Origin: an uncultured Lachnospiraceae bacterium
Lineage (GTDB): Bacteria; Bacillota; Clostridia; Lachnospirales; Lachnospiraceae
Direction of reading: 5' to 3'
Assembly (NCBI GenBank): GCA_910588535.1
Contig: CAJUOO010000019.1
Location: 1 to 49,470 of the forward strand
Length of the DNA: 49,470 nucleotides
The notes beneath the pieces were generated by a model. It was given only the letters and a program-made list of their open reading frames with translations, had not been told where the DNA came from and made no database searches. This document shows, one piece after another, positions 26,082 to 34,771 of this stretch; the first letter of the stretch is position 1, and every line of letters starts with the position of its first letter. Both the position numbers and the translations under genes were made by a program.

Positions 26082-27374
26082 TTATTCTCCCAGCTTGGAC
26101 ATCAATGCCTCTATTGCAGCCTGAAGCTGGTTGTCTTCTTCCTTTGTTATCTCCGCCTTTTGTCTAAGCTCCTCATTAAGCTCCACCTCAATATCAGGCG
26201 TTATGCCAACACCATGAATATTTCTTCCCGCGTGAGTGTAATAGCTTGACACTGTCATCTTCACAGCCGTGTTCTCATCCAACGGATATACTGTCTGGAC
26301 AATTCCCTTGCCAAAGGTTTGCGTTCCCACTATAATCCCCGCGCCAAAGTCCTGTACATCCCCGGCAAAAATCTCAGATGCGCTGGCACTCTGCCCATTG
26401 ACAAGTACGGCCAGCGGCACATCAAGGATAGTCTGTGCATTGGAATATTCCTCATTCGCGCGATTTCCATCCTTATCCTCTGTGTAGACCAAAATTCCCT
26501 CTGGCAAAATCATATCTAGCATGCTTACTACCACATCAAGTCGACCGCCCGGATTATTCCGCAGATCGATCACCAGAGCCTTCATTCCCTCTGAGCTAAG
26601 CTGTGCAATTCCATTATAAAATTGACTCGCTGTCACTCCCTCAAATCCTGACACACTCATATAGCCAATCTGATTGTCCAAAAGCTCAATTTCTACTGTA
26701 GGAACCTCAACCTGCCTGCGCTCCACATCAAGAACAATATAATCTTCCTCTCCCTCACGCACAACAGTAAGCTGCACGGTCGTTCCTTCTTCTCCTTTGA
26801 TCATAGCAACGACCTCACTGAGATCCATGCCTGTCACTTCTACACCATTTACCGCATAGAGAATATCATTTGGAAGAACTCCTGCCTCATATCCCGGCGC
26901 GCCCTTAAATGGCTTTACTAGAGTGATAATTCCCGTCGATATATTCTGGGAGACAGAAACTCCAATTCCATAATATTTTCCCGTGGTACTCTGCTCAAAA
27001 GAATTAAATGCCTCCTCATTGTAATAGGTGGAATAGGGATCGCCCAATGCATTCATCAATCCCTGATACATGCCGTCCCTCAGATCTTCATCATTGATGT
27101 CATAGAGAAAATTCTCCTGAAGCAACCCATAAATCTCATCCACCCGCTCCACAAAGTCTTCATTTATCAAATCTGAGGTCAATGCTGGGTTCTCCGACAT
27201 CGTCGTCTCTATCTCCACTGTTGTCTCTGTCTGCTTCTGCTCCAAGCTGTCCCGCTGGATCACAAAGAGGTTAATTCCTATCATCACACAGATTGCAGCG
27301 CAGATAAAGGTTCCCAGTATCCCTCCGGTCAAGCCTATAATAATTCCCTTTTGATAATTTTTCTTTTCTTCCAT
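26082..27374 (-). CDS. CtpA-type S41 carboxy-terminal processing protease
   Basis: A protein of 430 residues. One N-terminal membrane helix (IIIGLTGGILGTFICAAICVMIG), then a PDZ domain (about 130-215, GIGVSVSQNISTGIITLVKPFKGAPGYEAG) and the S41 protease domain. The catalytic Ser is in NGQSASASEIFAG and the Lys in GTQTFGKGIVQ. The active site faces the outside. The start is ATG 27374 with GAGG upstream; an earlier ATG lacks a site. It lies 29 bp behind the EnvC-like gene and probably processes or controls cell-wall hydrolases of the FtsEX pathway (inference from context and from known CtpA roles). Confidence 0.92.
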   Translation of the reverse strand: MEEKKNYQKGIIIGLTGGILGTFICAAICVMIGINLFVIQRDSLEQKQTETTVEIETTMSENPALTSDLINEDFVERVDEIYGLLQENFLYDINDEDLRDGMYQGLMNALGDPYSTYYNEEAFNSFEQSTTGKYYGIGVSVSQNISTGIITLVKPFKGAPGYEAGVLPNDILYAVNGVEVTGMDLSEVVAMIKGEEGTTVQLTVVREGEEDYIVLDVERRQVEVPTVEIELLDNQIGYMSVSGFEGVTASQFYNGIAQLSSEGMKALVIDLRNNPGGRLDVVVSMLDMILPEGILVYTEDKDGNRANEEYSNAQTILDVPLAVLVNGQSASASEIFAGDVQDFGAGIIVGTQTFGKGIVQTVYPLDENTAVKMTVSSYYTHAGRNIHGVGITPDIEVELNEELRQKAEITKEEDNQLQAAIEALMSKLGE

Positions 27375-27403
27375 TTTAATCCTCATTTCTGTACAAGTTG
27401 TAC

Positions 27404-28582
27404 CTAATACATCCCAATATATGGCCCCGGATCGACATACTCCCCATTGACGCGAACACTAAAATGCAGATGTGGTCCCGTCGAGTTTCCTGTTGATCCG
27501 ACCAATCCAATAATATCCCCCTTCTCCACAATCTGTCCTACCGATACATTTAACTTAGAACAATGCATATATACGCTGGCAAGACCATTTCCATGATTGA
27601 TCATAATATAATTTCCCGCCGATGAGCTGTACTCTGAGATCACTACCTCACCGCGGTATGCTGCCTTAATAGGCTGCCCTGAAGGCGCGCCAAAATCTAT
27701 TCCACTGTGGTATTTGTTCGTGCCAAAAATTGGATGGATACGCCAGCCATATTCTGAGGTGACACGATAATAAAAATCCAACGGAAACATAAATTGTCCG
27801 CCATCATAGATCACTCTGCTGTTCTCTCGCCTTAACTGTTCTTCAAGCTCTGCAATTTTGTTGTCAAGTGCAGCGAGATCTTCCTCCAGCTCATTGAGCT
27901 CCTCCTCCTGCTGAGCAATTTCTGTCTCATACTGCTGAAGCTGCTCCGCCTTTTTTGCAATCAGAAGCTCGATGGCTGCCTTCTCCTCCTCTGCCTGTGC
28001 AACCAGATCCTTAAGCTCCTCATGCTCTTTTACAAGCTTAGCCTCTTTCTCCTCAATCTCCTCGCAGGTCTGCTTGTACTCTTCCAACATTCTTCTATCA
28101 TAATCCACAATCTGTGTTATATATTCTGCTTTATTTAAGATCTCAGCGATGCTCTCCGAGCCTAATATTAACTCCAGATAAGATTGATTGCCATTTTCAA
28201 ACATAAACTGGATTCGGAGCTTCATCGATTCATATTGCTCTCTCTCTACTTCCCTCGCCGCAGCTAACTCAACTTCTGTCTGCGCGATCTCCTCCTCCTT
28301 CTTCACTGTCTGCTCCTGCAAATCTGCAAGGTTATCCTCCGCCAGAGCAAGTTCTTCATCCATCGCTCTAATATAAGCCTTAGCATCATTCCGAAGCTGC
28401 TCCAACCCCTGAATTTTCTCCTGAACTGCCTCCAATCTGCTCTTCGCATCTTCCCTGTCCTGCTCTGCATCACTTAACTTATCCTTTGTGCTGCTGGCGT
28501 ATACAGGAAAAGACAGGGATAACACCAAACAAATCACCAAAAATCGAATACCCTTGTTCCTCCATATCTTCTTTCTGTTCAT
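27404..28582 (-). CDS. EnvC/PcsB-like coiled-coil M23 peptidase
   Basis: A protein of 392 residues. Signal peptide (FLVICLVLSLSFPVYA), long coiled coil (about 32-245, Glu/Lys/Gln heptads) and a C-terminal LytM/M23 domain (about 275-390). Zn ligands and catalytic residues look intact: HSGIDF (H-x3-D) and HLHF (H-x-H), so unlike E. coli EnvC this one may itself be an endopeptidase. It lies 32 bp behind ftsX; coiled-coil proteins of this type bind the extracellular loop of FtsX, which gates their activity during division. Confidence 0.92.
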   Translation of the reverse strand: MNRKKIWRNKGIRFLVICLVLSLSFPVYASSTKDKLSDAEQDREDAKSRLEAVQEKIQGLEQLRNDAKAYIRAMDEELALAEDNLADLQEQTVKKEEEIAQTEVELAAAREVEREQYESMKLRIQFMFENGNQSYLELILGSESIAEILNKAEYITQIVDYDRRMLEEYKQTCEEIEEKEAKLVKEHEELKDLVAQAEEEKAAIELLIAKKAEQLQQYETEIAQQEEELNELEEDLAALDNKIAELEEQLRRENSRVIYDGGQFMFPLDFYYRVTSEYGWRIHPIFGTNKYHSGIDFGAPSGQPIKAAYRGEVVISEYSSSAGNYIMINHGNGLASVYMHCSKLNVSVGQIVEKGDIIGLVGSTGNSTGPHLHFSVRVNGEYVDPGPYIGMY

Positions 28583-28614
28583 TCTATCCCTCCATGCTAG
28601 GTCTTTTCATACAT

Positions 28615-29523
28615 TTACACTCTCAGATGCTTTCTGGTCGTCGTGCTGCTTCCCAAAAATCCTATACCCACTCCTAAAATCAAACCCACTGGAAGCAGAG
28701 AGCGGAACACATCCTTGATGGGAAGAAAGACCATTACATTGCTCAGAATACTAAACTGTTCCAGCACATACTGTATTACATTTCCATATAGATAGTAAAT
28801 CGCCGCCAGAGGAATTGCCGCTCCGACAAGACCTATCAGGATTCCCTCCACCAAGAACGGCGCTCTCACAAAAAAATCTGTCGCTCCAATTAGTTTCATA
28901 ATGGAGATCTCCTCCCTGCGCACGGTTATGCCGACGGATACCGTATTACTGATAAGGAATACTGCCACTGCGAGCAGAATTAGTATAATGGCGCCTGACA
29001 CATATCCTATCAACATACCAAAGTCCGCAAAACTGTTCGCTGTCAGTTCCGATTTATTGACCTTGCGCACATCGGGAATACTTTCCAGATAATTCACTAA
29101 ACTCTCCTGCATGGAAGCCTCCGACAAATAGATTGTCTGATAAGCACAATTTATCAGCGGATTATCCCCCATAAATGCCTTCGCATACTCCTCATTTCCC
29201 TCAAAATACACATCCTTAAAGCTATCCCAAGCTTCATCCGCCGATGTGTACTCCACATTAGATACCTCATCCCGTGCAGTGATCTGCTGTCCTAGAACAC
29301 TGATCCTTGTCTCGCTGGTGCCCGGCTCAAAGAATACCGTAACACACAGAGAAGATTCCGCTTCCTTCACCATAAACTGGACATTCATCACAATGGAATA
29401 AAATAACCCAAACAAAAAAATACACGCCGCCATCGTACTGATGGAAGCCAGAGAAAACAATTTGTTGCGAAAAATATTTTTAATACCCTGCTTTAGACAA
29501 TATAGTATTGTGTTAAATCTCAT
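28615..29523 (-). CDS. ftsX: Cell-division protein FtsX
   Basis: A permease-like protein of 302 residues with four membrane helices: one near 22-42, then a large outside domain (about 45-170), then three helices in the C-terminal half. The N-terminus MRFNTILYCLKQGIKNIFRNKLFSLASI is typical. FtsX passes ATP-driven conformational changes of FtsE to a peptidoglycan hydrolase outside the cell. It lies 26 bp behind ftsE and directly before the EnvC-like gene. Confidence 0.95.
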   Translation of the reverse strand: MRFNTILYCLKQGIKNIFRNKLFSLASISTMAACIFLFGLFYSIVMNVQFMVKEAESSLCVTVFFEPGTSETRISVLGQQITARDEVSNVEYTSADEAWDSFKDVYFEGNEEYAKAFMGDNPLINCAYQTIYLSEASMQESLVNYLESIPDVRKVNKSELTANSFADFGMLIGYVSGAIILILLAVAVFLISNTVSVGITVRREEISIMKLIGATDFFVRAPFLVEGILIGLVGAAIPLAAIYYLYGNVIQYVLEQFSILSNVMVFLPIKDVFRSLLPVGLILGVGIGFLGSSTTTRKHLRV

Positions 29524-29549
29524 ACTTACCCCTGTTTCCTCAAATCGTT

Positions 29550-30230
29550 CTATTGATGGTAGCCACTCTTTTTCTCATCACTGGTTATCAAGCCTTTGTG
29601 CATAGTAATCACACGCTTCTTCATGGCATCCACTATCTCTTGATTATGTGTCACCACCAACACGGTGGTCCCCCTCTTATTGATCTCCTCCAAAAGCCTC
29701 ATAATCTCCCAAGAATTTCTTGGATCAAGATTTCCCGTCGGCTCGTCCGCCAACAAGATCGCTGGATTATTAACAAGCGCCCGCGCGAGAGCCACTCTCT
29801 GCTGCTCCCCTCCTGAGAGCTGCTTGGGATAAGAGCGATATTTCTCAGCAAGTCCCACAAGAGAGAGCATGGAGGGTACCTGCCTGCGAATTACTCTCGC
29901 CGGAGTACCCACCACACGCTGGGCAAACGCGATATTTTCATAAACATTTCTGTCCTTCAAAAGGCGGAAATCCTGAAATACCACCCCAAGCCCGCGGCGA
30001 TATTTTGGAATATGCCTTCTTTTCATACGATTGAGCAGCTTATTATTCACATAGATTTTGCCTCCCGACGGTTCTAGCTCCTTAAGCAACAGCTTTATCA
30101 ATGTAGATTTTCCAGATCCACTGTTCCCCACAATAAAGACAAACTCCCCCTTCTCAATCTTAAGATTGACATTGTTCAAGGCCGGGGTTCCCGTCTCATA
30201 GGTTTTGCTCACATTCTCAAATACAATCAT
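29550..30230 (-). CDS. ftsE: Cell-division ATP-binding protein FtsE
   Basis: An ABC ATPase of 226 residues that drives FtsX. Walker A GNSGSGKSTL (about 34-43), signature LSGGEQQRVALARAL, Walker B ILLADEPTGNLD, and the switch His in VVTHNQEIV. The start is ATG 30230 (MIVFENVSKTYETG), with GGAGAA 6 bases upstream; a longer reading adds 23 residues unlike any FtsE. It is first of the ftsE-ftsX-envC-ctpA cluster; no clear promoter is visible in the 94 bp behind the CdaR-like gene, so read-through is possible. Confidence 0.95.
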   Translation of the reverse strand: MIVFENVSKTYETGTPALNNVNLKIEKGEFVFIVGNSGSGKSTLIKLLLKELEPSGGKIYVNNKLLNRMKRRHIPKYRRGLGVVFQDFRLLKDRNVYENIAFAQRVVGTPARVIRRQVPSMLSLVGLAEKYRSYPKQLSGGEQQRVALARALVNNPAILLADEPTGNLDPRNSWEIMRLLEEINKRGTTVLVVTHNQEIVDAMKKRVITMHKGLITSDEKKSGYHQ

Positions 30231-30324
30231 TTCATATTCTCCATAAATGCAATCAATGTCACCGCGGAAGAATAGCCTCCTACTCCCCCACAGCGACATA
30301 GCTCCTTTTTCCTCTTGGTATCTC

Positions 30325-31413
30325 TTAATAATCCAGAGATTCCATATATTTCATGTATTTTACAACCATCAACGCTATCTTAAAGGTAATTGCATCTTCA
30401 AATATGCGCAGATCAAGATTTGTACTCTTTTGTAGCTTATCCAGACGATACACCAATGTATTTCTGTGAATATAGAGCTGTCTGGAAGTTTCTGACACAT
30501 TCAAGCTGTTCTCAAAAAACTTATTGATTGTCGAGAGAGTCTCCTCATCATAATCATCTGGCGATCTTCCATCAAATATTTCCTTAATAAACATCTTGCA
30601 CAGTGGAATAGGAAGCTGATATATCAATCTGCCAATCCCAAGATTATTATAAGCGATTACATTTTTTGTACTATAGAATATCTTCCCAACATCAAGCGCC
30701 ATTTTCGCCTCTTTATAAGAGCGAGATACTTCCTTAATATCCTTCACAATCGTGCCATATGCCACATGAACCTGACTCATCGCCTCCGTGTTCAACATGT
30801 CAAGAACCACTCTCGCCGTTCTTCCAAGATCTTCATATGTATCCCCCGGCTTCAGCTCCTTGACAAGAATGATATTCTTCTCGTCCACGGCAGTGATAAA
30901 ATCCTTAGTTTTCGTTGAGAAAAGACTTCTGACGGTCTCCAATGCATTACTGTCCTTCTCATACTTTGTCTCAATAATATAGACAACACGTCGCACATCT
31001 GTCTCAATATGTAACTTCTTCGCGCGATTATATATATCAACCAAAAGCATATTGTCAAGCAAAAGATTCTTGATAAAATTATCCTTGTCAAATCTTTCCT
31101 TATAAGCGATCAGCAAATTCTGTATCTGAAAGGCTGCAAGCTTGCCCACCATATAGACATCCTCTGTCGTTCCTCTCGCCAGAAGAACATATTCAAGCTG
31201 ATGCTCATCAAACACCTTAAAAAATTGGCTGCCCTGAAGCACCTGACTATCTGCCGGAGATTCCACAAATGTCAACACTGCACTCTGACTCTCCTCTGCC
31301 CCTGCAAAGGTGGACGCCAATACCATACCTTCCGTGTCGATCACACATAGATCGATTCTGGCAATCGCCTTCAGACCATCTATTGTACTTTGGAGAATCT
31401 GATTCGAAATCAT
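30325..31413 (-). CDS. CdaR/PucR-family transcriptional regulator
   Basis: A protein of 362 residues. The N-terminus ISNQILQSTIDGLKAIARIDLCVID resembles the sugar-diacid recognition domain of CdaR, the middle is a GGDEF-like PucR region, and the C-terminus is the PucR helix-turn-helix (NVSETSRQLYIHRNTLVYRLDKLQ). CdaR-type proteins respond to diacids or related metabolites; no obvious target operon lies alongside. The start is ATG 31413, with GGGAGGT 6 bases upstream. Downstream is ftsE; upstream, the 378-bp gap to the ugpC-type gene holds that gene's terminator and a dispersed repeat. Confidence 0.88.
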   Translation of the reverse strand: MISNQILQSTIDGLKAIARIDLCVIDTEGMVLASTFAGAEESQSAVLTFVESPADSQVLQGSQFFKVFDEHQLEYVLLARGTTEDVYMVGKLAAFQIQNLLIAYKERFDKDNFIKNLLLDNMLLVDIYNRAKKLHIETDVRRVVYIIETKYEKDSNALETVRSLFSTKTKDFITAVDEKNIILVKELKPGDTYEDLGRTARVVLDMLNTEAMSQVHVAYGTIVKDIKEVSRSYKEAKMALDVGKIFYSTKNVIAYNNLGIGRLIYQLPIPLCKMFIKEIFDGRSPDDYDEETLSTINKFFENSLNVSETSRQLYIHRNTLVYRLDKLQKSTNLDLRIFEDAITFKIALMVVKYMKYMESLDY

Positions 31414-31590
31414 CACTATACCTCCCACCCTATTTTTCTAACATGCCCTACACCCCAAAATCATCATAGACCTTCCTGTTATTCTATGCTAACAGAAAAT
31501 TGTCCACTTATATCTTATAGCAAATTCCACTATCTTGCAAGCTTTTTTTCGGAATCCAATTGAGCCTGCAAAGGTTCTTTACAATCTATC

Positions 31591-31670
31591 TTAATTTCCC
31601 TACGCGACCCTGCACAATCAAGTACCTGTGCGACGCTTTAGCGGCTTATTTCCCCTGCTCGGATCTGTGC
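31591..31670 (-). repeat. Repeat-like intergenic segment behind the ugpC-type gene
   Basis: G+C-rich island in an A+T-rich gap. It shares AATTTCCCTACGCGACC with AATTTCCCTTCGCGCC of the pyrG leader (48508-48523), and CCCCTGCTCG with the same leader, but in a different order. GCACA/TGTGC form a small stem at 31612-31631. Nothing else is seen in 31414-31590. Confidence 0.4.
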
Positions 31671-31675
31671 ATAAA

Positions 31676-31710
31676 AATGGCAGATAAACGTATAATGTCT
31701 ATCTGCCATT
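31676..31710 (-). terminator. Terminator of the ugpC-type ATPase gene
   Basis: On the minus strand AATGGCAGATA and TATCTGCCATT form a perfect 11-bp stem followed by TTTTAT. It lies about 80 bp after the stop codon. Confidence 0.85.
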
Positions 31711-31791
31711 AGAAAATACCTAATTATATTATGTCAACATATGCTAGTATAACTACATTCTCTGTCTATATTTGTATAACAATCCTCTTTA

Positions 31792-32904
31792 TTAGTTGGA
31801 AATAACCTGCTCTGTCTCCTTATCGAAAACATGAAGCTTCTCTAAGTCAAATGCCATCTTAACTGTATCGCCCGGTCTTGCTGTTGTACGAGGATTAACT
31901 CTCGCTGTACAGTTAAACTGCTCAATGTCAAAATACAGATAAACCTCAGCACCCAACAGCTCGTATACACGAATAGTAGCTTCAATTACGCTGTCTGGTG
32001 AATTAGAAATGTAAGCCTCCTCATCATGTACATCCTCAGGACGAATACCAAGAACAACGGTCTTGCCAACATAATTGCCCTCAACCAATTTCTTAGCTTT
32101 TCCTACAGGAACCTTAATATTATGTCCGCCAAAGCTCAGGATTACATCTGAGCCATTCTGCTTTACAACTGCATCAATCAGGTTCATCTGAGGAGATCCA
32201 ATGAAACCTGCAACGAAAAGATTCTTCGGTCTATCATACAGATTCTGAGGAGAATCTACCTGCTGAACCACACCATCCTTCATAACAACGATTCTGGTAC
32301 CAAGTGTCATAGCCTCTGTCTGGTCATGTGTTACGTAGATAATAGTAGTTTCCAGTCTCTGATGCAGCTTGGAGATCTCGATACGCATCTGCACACGAAG
32401 CTTTGCATCCAAGTTGGATAGAGGCTCGTCCATAAGGAATACCTTAGGATTACGAACGATAGCACGACCCATGGCAACACGCTGTCTCTGACCACCGGAA
32501 AGAGCCTTCGGTTTACGATCTAACAAATGCTCAATATCAAGAATCTTAGCAGCCTCATGTACGAGCTTATCAATCTGATCCTTCGGAGTCTTTCTCAGCT
32601 TAAGTCCGAATGCCATATTGTCATACACGGTCATATGAGGATACAGAGCATAGTTCTGGAAAACCATCGCGATATCTCTGTCCTTCGGCTCAACATCATT
32701 AACCAACTTATCGCCAATCCAAAGCTCACCGGAGCTAATCTCCTCCAGACCTGCAACCATACGAAGTGTAGTAGACTTACCACATCCAGAAGGGCCAACG
32801 AATATGATGAACTCCTTATCTTCAATTTCAAGATTGAAATCCTTAACTGCTACAAAGCCGTTAGGATAAACCTTACAAATATTCTTCAGTGATAAACTTG
32901 CCAT
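31792..32904 (-). CDS. Sugar ABC-transporter ATPase (UgpC/MsmK type)
   Basis: A protein of 370 residues. Walker A GPSGCGKSTT (about 37-46), Q-loop VFQNYALYP, signature LSGGQRQRVAMGRA, Walker B VFLMDEPLSNLDAK, switch His in YVTHDQTEA. A C-terminal OB/TOBE region of about 130 residues follows, as in MsmK/UgpC/MalK. No permease or binding protein is adjacent. In Gram-positive bacteria such an isolated ATPase often serves many carbohydrate transporters at once (MsmK-like), which is the likely role here. It is a single-gene unit with its own leader and terminator. Confidence 0.93.
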   Translation of the reverse strand: MASLSLKNICKVYPNGFVAVKDFNLEIEDKEFIIFVGPSGCGKSTTLRMVAGLEEISSGELWIGDKLVNDVEPKDRDIAMVFQNYALYPHMTVYDNMAFGLKLRKTPKDQIDKLVHEAAKILDIEHLLDRKPKALSGGQRQRVAMGRAIVRNPKVFLMDEPLSNLDAKLRVQMRIEISKLHQRLETTIIYVTHDQTEAMTLGTRIVVMKDGVVQQVDSPQNLYDRPKNLFVAGFIGSPQMNLIDAVVKQNGSDVILSFGGHNIKVPVGKAKKLVEGNYVGKTVVLGIRPEDVHDEEAYISNSPDSVIEATIRVYELLGAEVYLYFDIEQFNCTARVNPRTTARPGDTVKMAFDLEKLHVFDKETEQVISN

Positions 32905-32962
32905 TTCTTTTCCTCCTAAAAATAGATGTTATTATGTTTCATTTTCTTAACTACATCTATTG

Positions 32963-32994
32963 TACACTATACGTAAAAAAAAAGAAATAGTGTA
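32963..32994. promoter_or_regulatory. Spaced inverted repeat upstream of the ugpC-type gene
   Basis: TACACTAT and ATAGTGTA form perfect 8-bp half-sites separated by 16 A+T-rich bases. On the minus strand TACAAT (32959-32964) is a possible -10 box at its inner edge, so the repeat would span the promoter. It may be an operator; the regulator is unknown. Confidence 0.45.
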
Positions 32995-33047
32995 AATGTC
33001 AAAAATTCCTGTGGCAATTTGGTTATTTTGTATATTGCTTTCACCAT

Positions 33048-33911
33048 TTATTGACGTTCCTCAATAAATCCCTCTCCAAACACTTCCCTAGCATCGCTCA
33101 CTGTCATAAAGGCGTTTTTGTCAATTTTTTTCACAATTTCCTTTAACTTGACAATCTCCTTTTTTGATACCACACAGATAAGCATCCTCTTTTGATTTCC
33201 TGAATACATTCCCACAGCATCTAGCCCTGTCACACCCCGGTCGAGCTCCTTGAGAATCTGCTCTGCAATCTCTTTATAGGAATCCGATATAATATATGCC
33301 ATCTTTGAAAATTTAAGCCCCTCAAGCAGTCCATCTGACACCTTTGCCACAAGATAAATACAGATAATCGCGTATAATGTCTTATTTAGTCCAAATACCC
33401 ACGCACCAGCCAGCACAATCAGCCCGTCCAAAATCTGCATAATTCTCGCTATGGAATAATGGCGCATATAATGCTGTATTATCGCAGCCATCGTGTCAGT
33501 ACCTCCGGTGGTTGCATCTGCCAAAAGCACCAGTCCAATGCCAGCTCCGCTAATCACACCGCCAAAGATTGAAGCAAGAAAAATATCATCTGGCATTAGA
33601 TTCATCTCAGGAATGTAGAGAAGTGCCACAGACAGCCATATGGTAGCAAAACAAGTTTTGGCAATATAATGCCAACCCTTTATGCGCACTGCCACCAAAA
33701 AAAGAGGCACATTGAGCAGCAAGTTCGTCAGCCACAGAGGAATACCTTCCCCCATAATATGTGATGTCAGATTCTTTATAATAATTGCGATGCCTGAAAA
33801 GCCACCAGTGATCAGTGAAACTGGATCATAGATTCCCTTAATTGCCAAAGCCATCAGGCTGGTGCCTGCCATAATCATCAAATATTGAAACCATTTGGGT
33901 CTTGTTTTCAT
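33048..33911 (-). CDS. YitT-family membrane protein
   Basis: A protein of 287 residues with about five to six membrane helices in the first 200 residues (DUF161-type repeats, DPVSLITGGFSGIAIIIKNL) and a C-terminal soluble DUF2179 domain (GLDAVGMYSGNQKRMLICVVSKKEIVKLKEIV...). The function of the family is not established. The start is ATG 33911 with GAGAGGAT upstream; the longer reading of 17 residues has no site. It is divergent from the small motility-type gene. Confidence 0.88.
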   Translation of the reverse strand: MKTRPKWFQYLMIMAGTSLMALAIKGIYDPVSLITGGFSGIAIIIKNLTSHIMGEGIPLWLTNLLLNVPLFLVAVRIKGWHYIAKTCFATIWLSVALLYIPEMNLMPDDIFLASIFGGVISGAGIGLVLLADATTGGTDTMAAIIQHYMRHYSIARIMQILDGLIVLAGAWVFGLNKTLYAIICIYLVAKVSDGLLEGLKFSKMAYIISDSYKEIAEQILKELDRGVTGLDAVGMYSGNQKRMLICVVSKKEIVKLKEIVKKIDKNAFMTVSDAREVFGEGFIEERQ

Positions 33912-33963
33912 AACTATCCTCTCTTCTGTACTAGAATAACCAGTTTCCAAACCTATATACAAA

Positions 33964-33979
33964 TTTGCCTCAAGGCAAA
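33964..33979. promoter_or_regulatory. Palindrome between yitT-like and yjfB-like genes
   Basis: TTTGCCT-CA-AGGCAAA, a perfect 7-bp palindrome in the 150-bp divergent region. Possible operator or attenuation hairpin. Confidence 0.4.
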
Positions 33980-34013
33980 ATTATGAAATCCTCTTTTCTT
34001 TTACAGCATTTCA

Positions 34014-34022
34014 TGCTATACT
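34014..34022 (+). promoter_or_regulatory. Extended -10 element for the yjfB-like gene
   Basis: TGCTATACT (TGN plus TATACT), 40 bp upstream of the ATG, with no good -35. A flagellar sigma-D type sequence is not seen. Confidence 0.5.
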
Positions 34023-34061
34023 ACCTTTACCAAGTATTTCCTAAAGTAAGGAGGGATTCAT

Positions 34062-34238
34062 ATGGAACTCGGTTCAATATCGAATACACTTAATACACGA
34101 AATGTTTCTTCTCAGTTCGATGCTGCTATACTTCGCAAGAGTATGGACTCCATGGAAGAAATGGGAGACAGCATGATTAAAATGATGGAGCGTTCTGTCT
34201 ATCCAAATCTTGGACAGAACATTGACACTACTGTCTAA
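34062..34238 (+). CDS. Small YjfB-type putative motility protein
   Basis: A protein of 58 residues with a strong TAAGGAGGG site 7 bases before the ATG and a perfect terminator 8 bases after the stop. The pattern matches YjfB-like putative motility proteins of Firmicutes: an Ile/Leu/Ser start (MELGSISNTLNTRNVSS), a central helix LRKSMDSMEEMGDSMIKMMERS, and the end YPNLGQNIDTTV (family end P-x-L-G-x-N-I-D). This suggests a flagellated organism. It is a stand-alone gene on the opposite strand to its neighbours. Function unproven. Confidence 0.85.
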   Translation: MELGSISNTLNTRNVSSQFDAAILRKSMDSMEEMGDSMIKMMERSVYPNLGQNIDTTV

Positions 34239-34246
34239 ACTGCCTC

Positions 34247-34283
34247 AAAAAACGAGTGTGTCGATCAGACACACTCGTTTTTT
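34247..34283 (+). terminator. Terminator of the yjfB-like gene
   Basis: AAAAAACGAGTGTGTC and GACACACTCGTTTTTT form a perfect 16-bp stem with a 5-base loop. The A/T flanks make it potentially bidirectional, so it could also serve transcription arriving from ridA. Confidence 0.93.
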
Positions 34284-34287
34284 ATTT

Positions 34288-34340
34288 GCGTGGGCGAGTA
34301 GGGGAAACATCGTTCCCCTACTTGATGACACAGACCCGCG
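34288..34340 (+). repeat. Dispersed short hairpin repeat, copy behind yjfB-like gene
   Basis: GCGTGGGC is followed by GAGTAGGGGAA, a short loop and TTCCCCTACTTGAT, an 11-bp stem, then CCCGCGC. The order GCGYGGG / GAG-stem / CTYGAT recalls the copies in the mgtC leader and the pyrG leader. Confidence 0.45.
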
Positions 34341-34374
34341 CAGTGGAACTATGCTCCTAAGCCTAGCCATCCCA

Positions 34375-34749
34375 CTATTTGATTGCCACTGCCTCTATTT
34401 CGATCAGGACATCTTTTGGCAGGCGTGCCACCTCCACACAGGATCTAGCTGGATATACTCCTGTAAAATACTTCGCATATATCTCGTTCACCTTTGCAAA
34501 ATCATCCATATTTTTAATAAAAACGGTAGTCTTAACCACCTTCTCTGTGCTGCTTCCCGCCTCTACCAACAGTGCAGCAAGATTTCCAATCGCCTGCTCC
34601 GCCTGTGCCTCAATTCCATCTGGTATATTTCCGGTAGAAGGCACTACTGGGATAACTCCCGATGTATATATCATGCCATTCACCTCAATCGCTTGAGAAT
34701 ATGGTCCAATTGCCGCAGGAGCCTTATCTGTACTAATTGCTGTTTTCAT
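34375..34749 (-). CDS. ridA: RidA-family enamine/imine deaminase
   Basis: A protein of 124 residues. RidA hydrolyses reactive 2-aminoacrylate-type enamines from PLP enzymes. Typical parts are STDKAPAAIGPYSQAI near the start, TSGVIPVVPSTG, and the signature PARSCVEVARLPKDVLIEIEAVA with the substrate-binding Arg. The ATG 34749 has GAGGAT upstream; an ATG four codons earlier overlaps that site. It lies 22 bp behind the cvfB-like gene, end of the long housekeeping run. Confidence 0.95.
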   Translation of the reverse strand: MKTAISTDKAPAAIGPYSQAIEVNGMIYTSGVIPVVPSTGNIPDGIEAQAEQAIGNLAALLVEAGSSTEKVVKTTVFIKNMDDFAKVNEIYAKYFTGVYPARSCVEVARLPKDVLIEIEAVAIK

Positions 34750-34771
34750 ATTTATCCTCATCTCCTCATTT

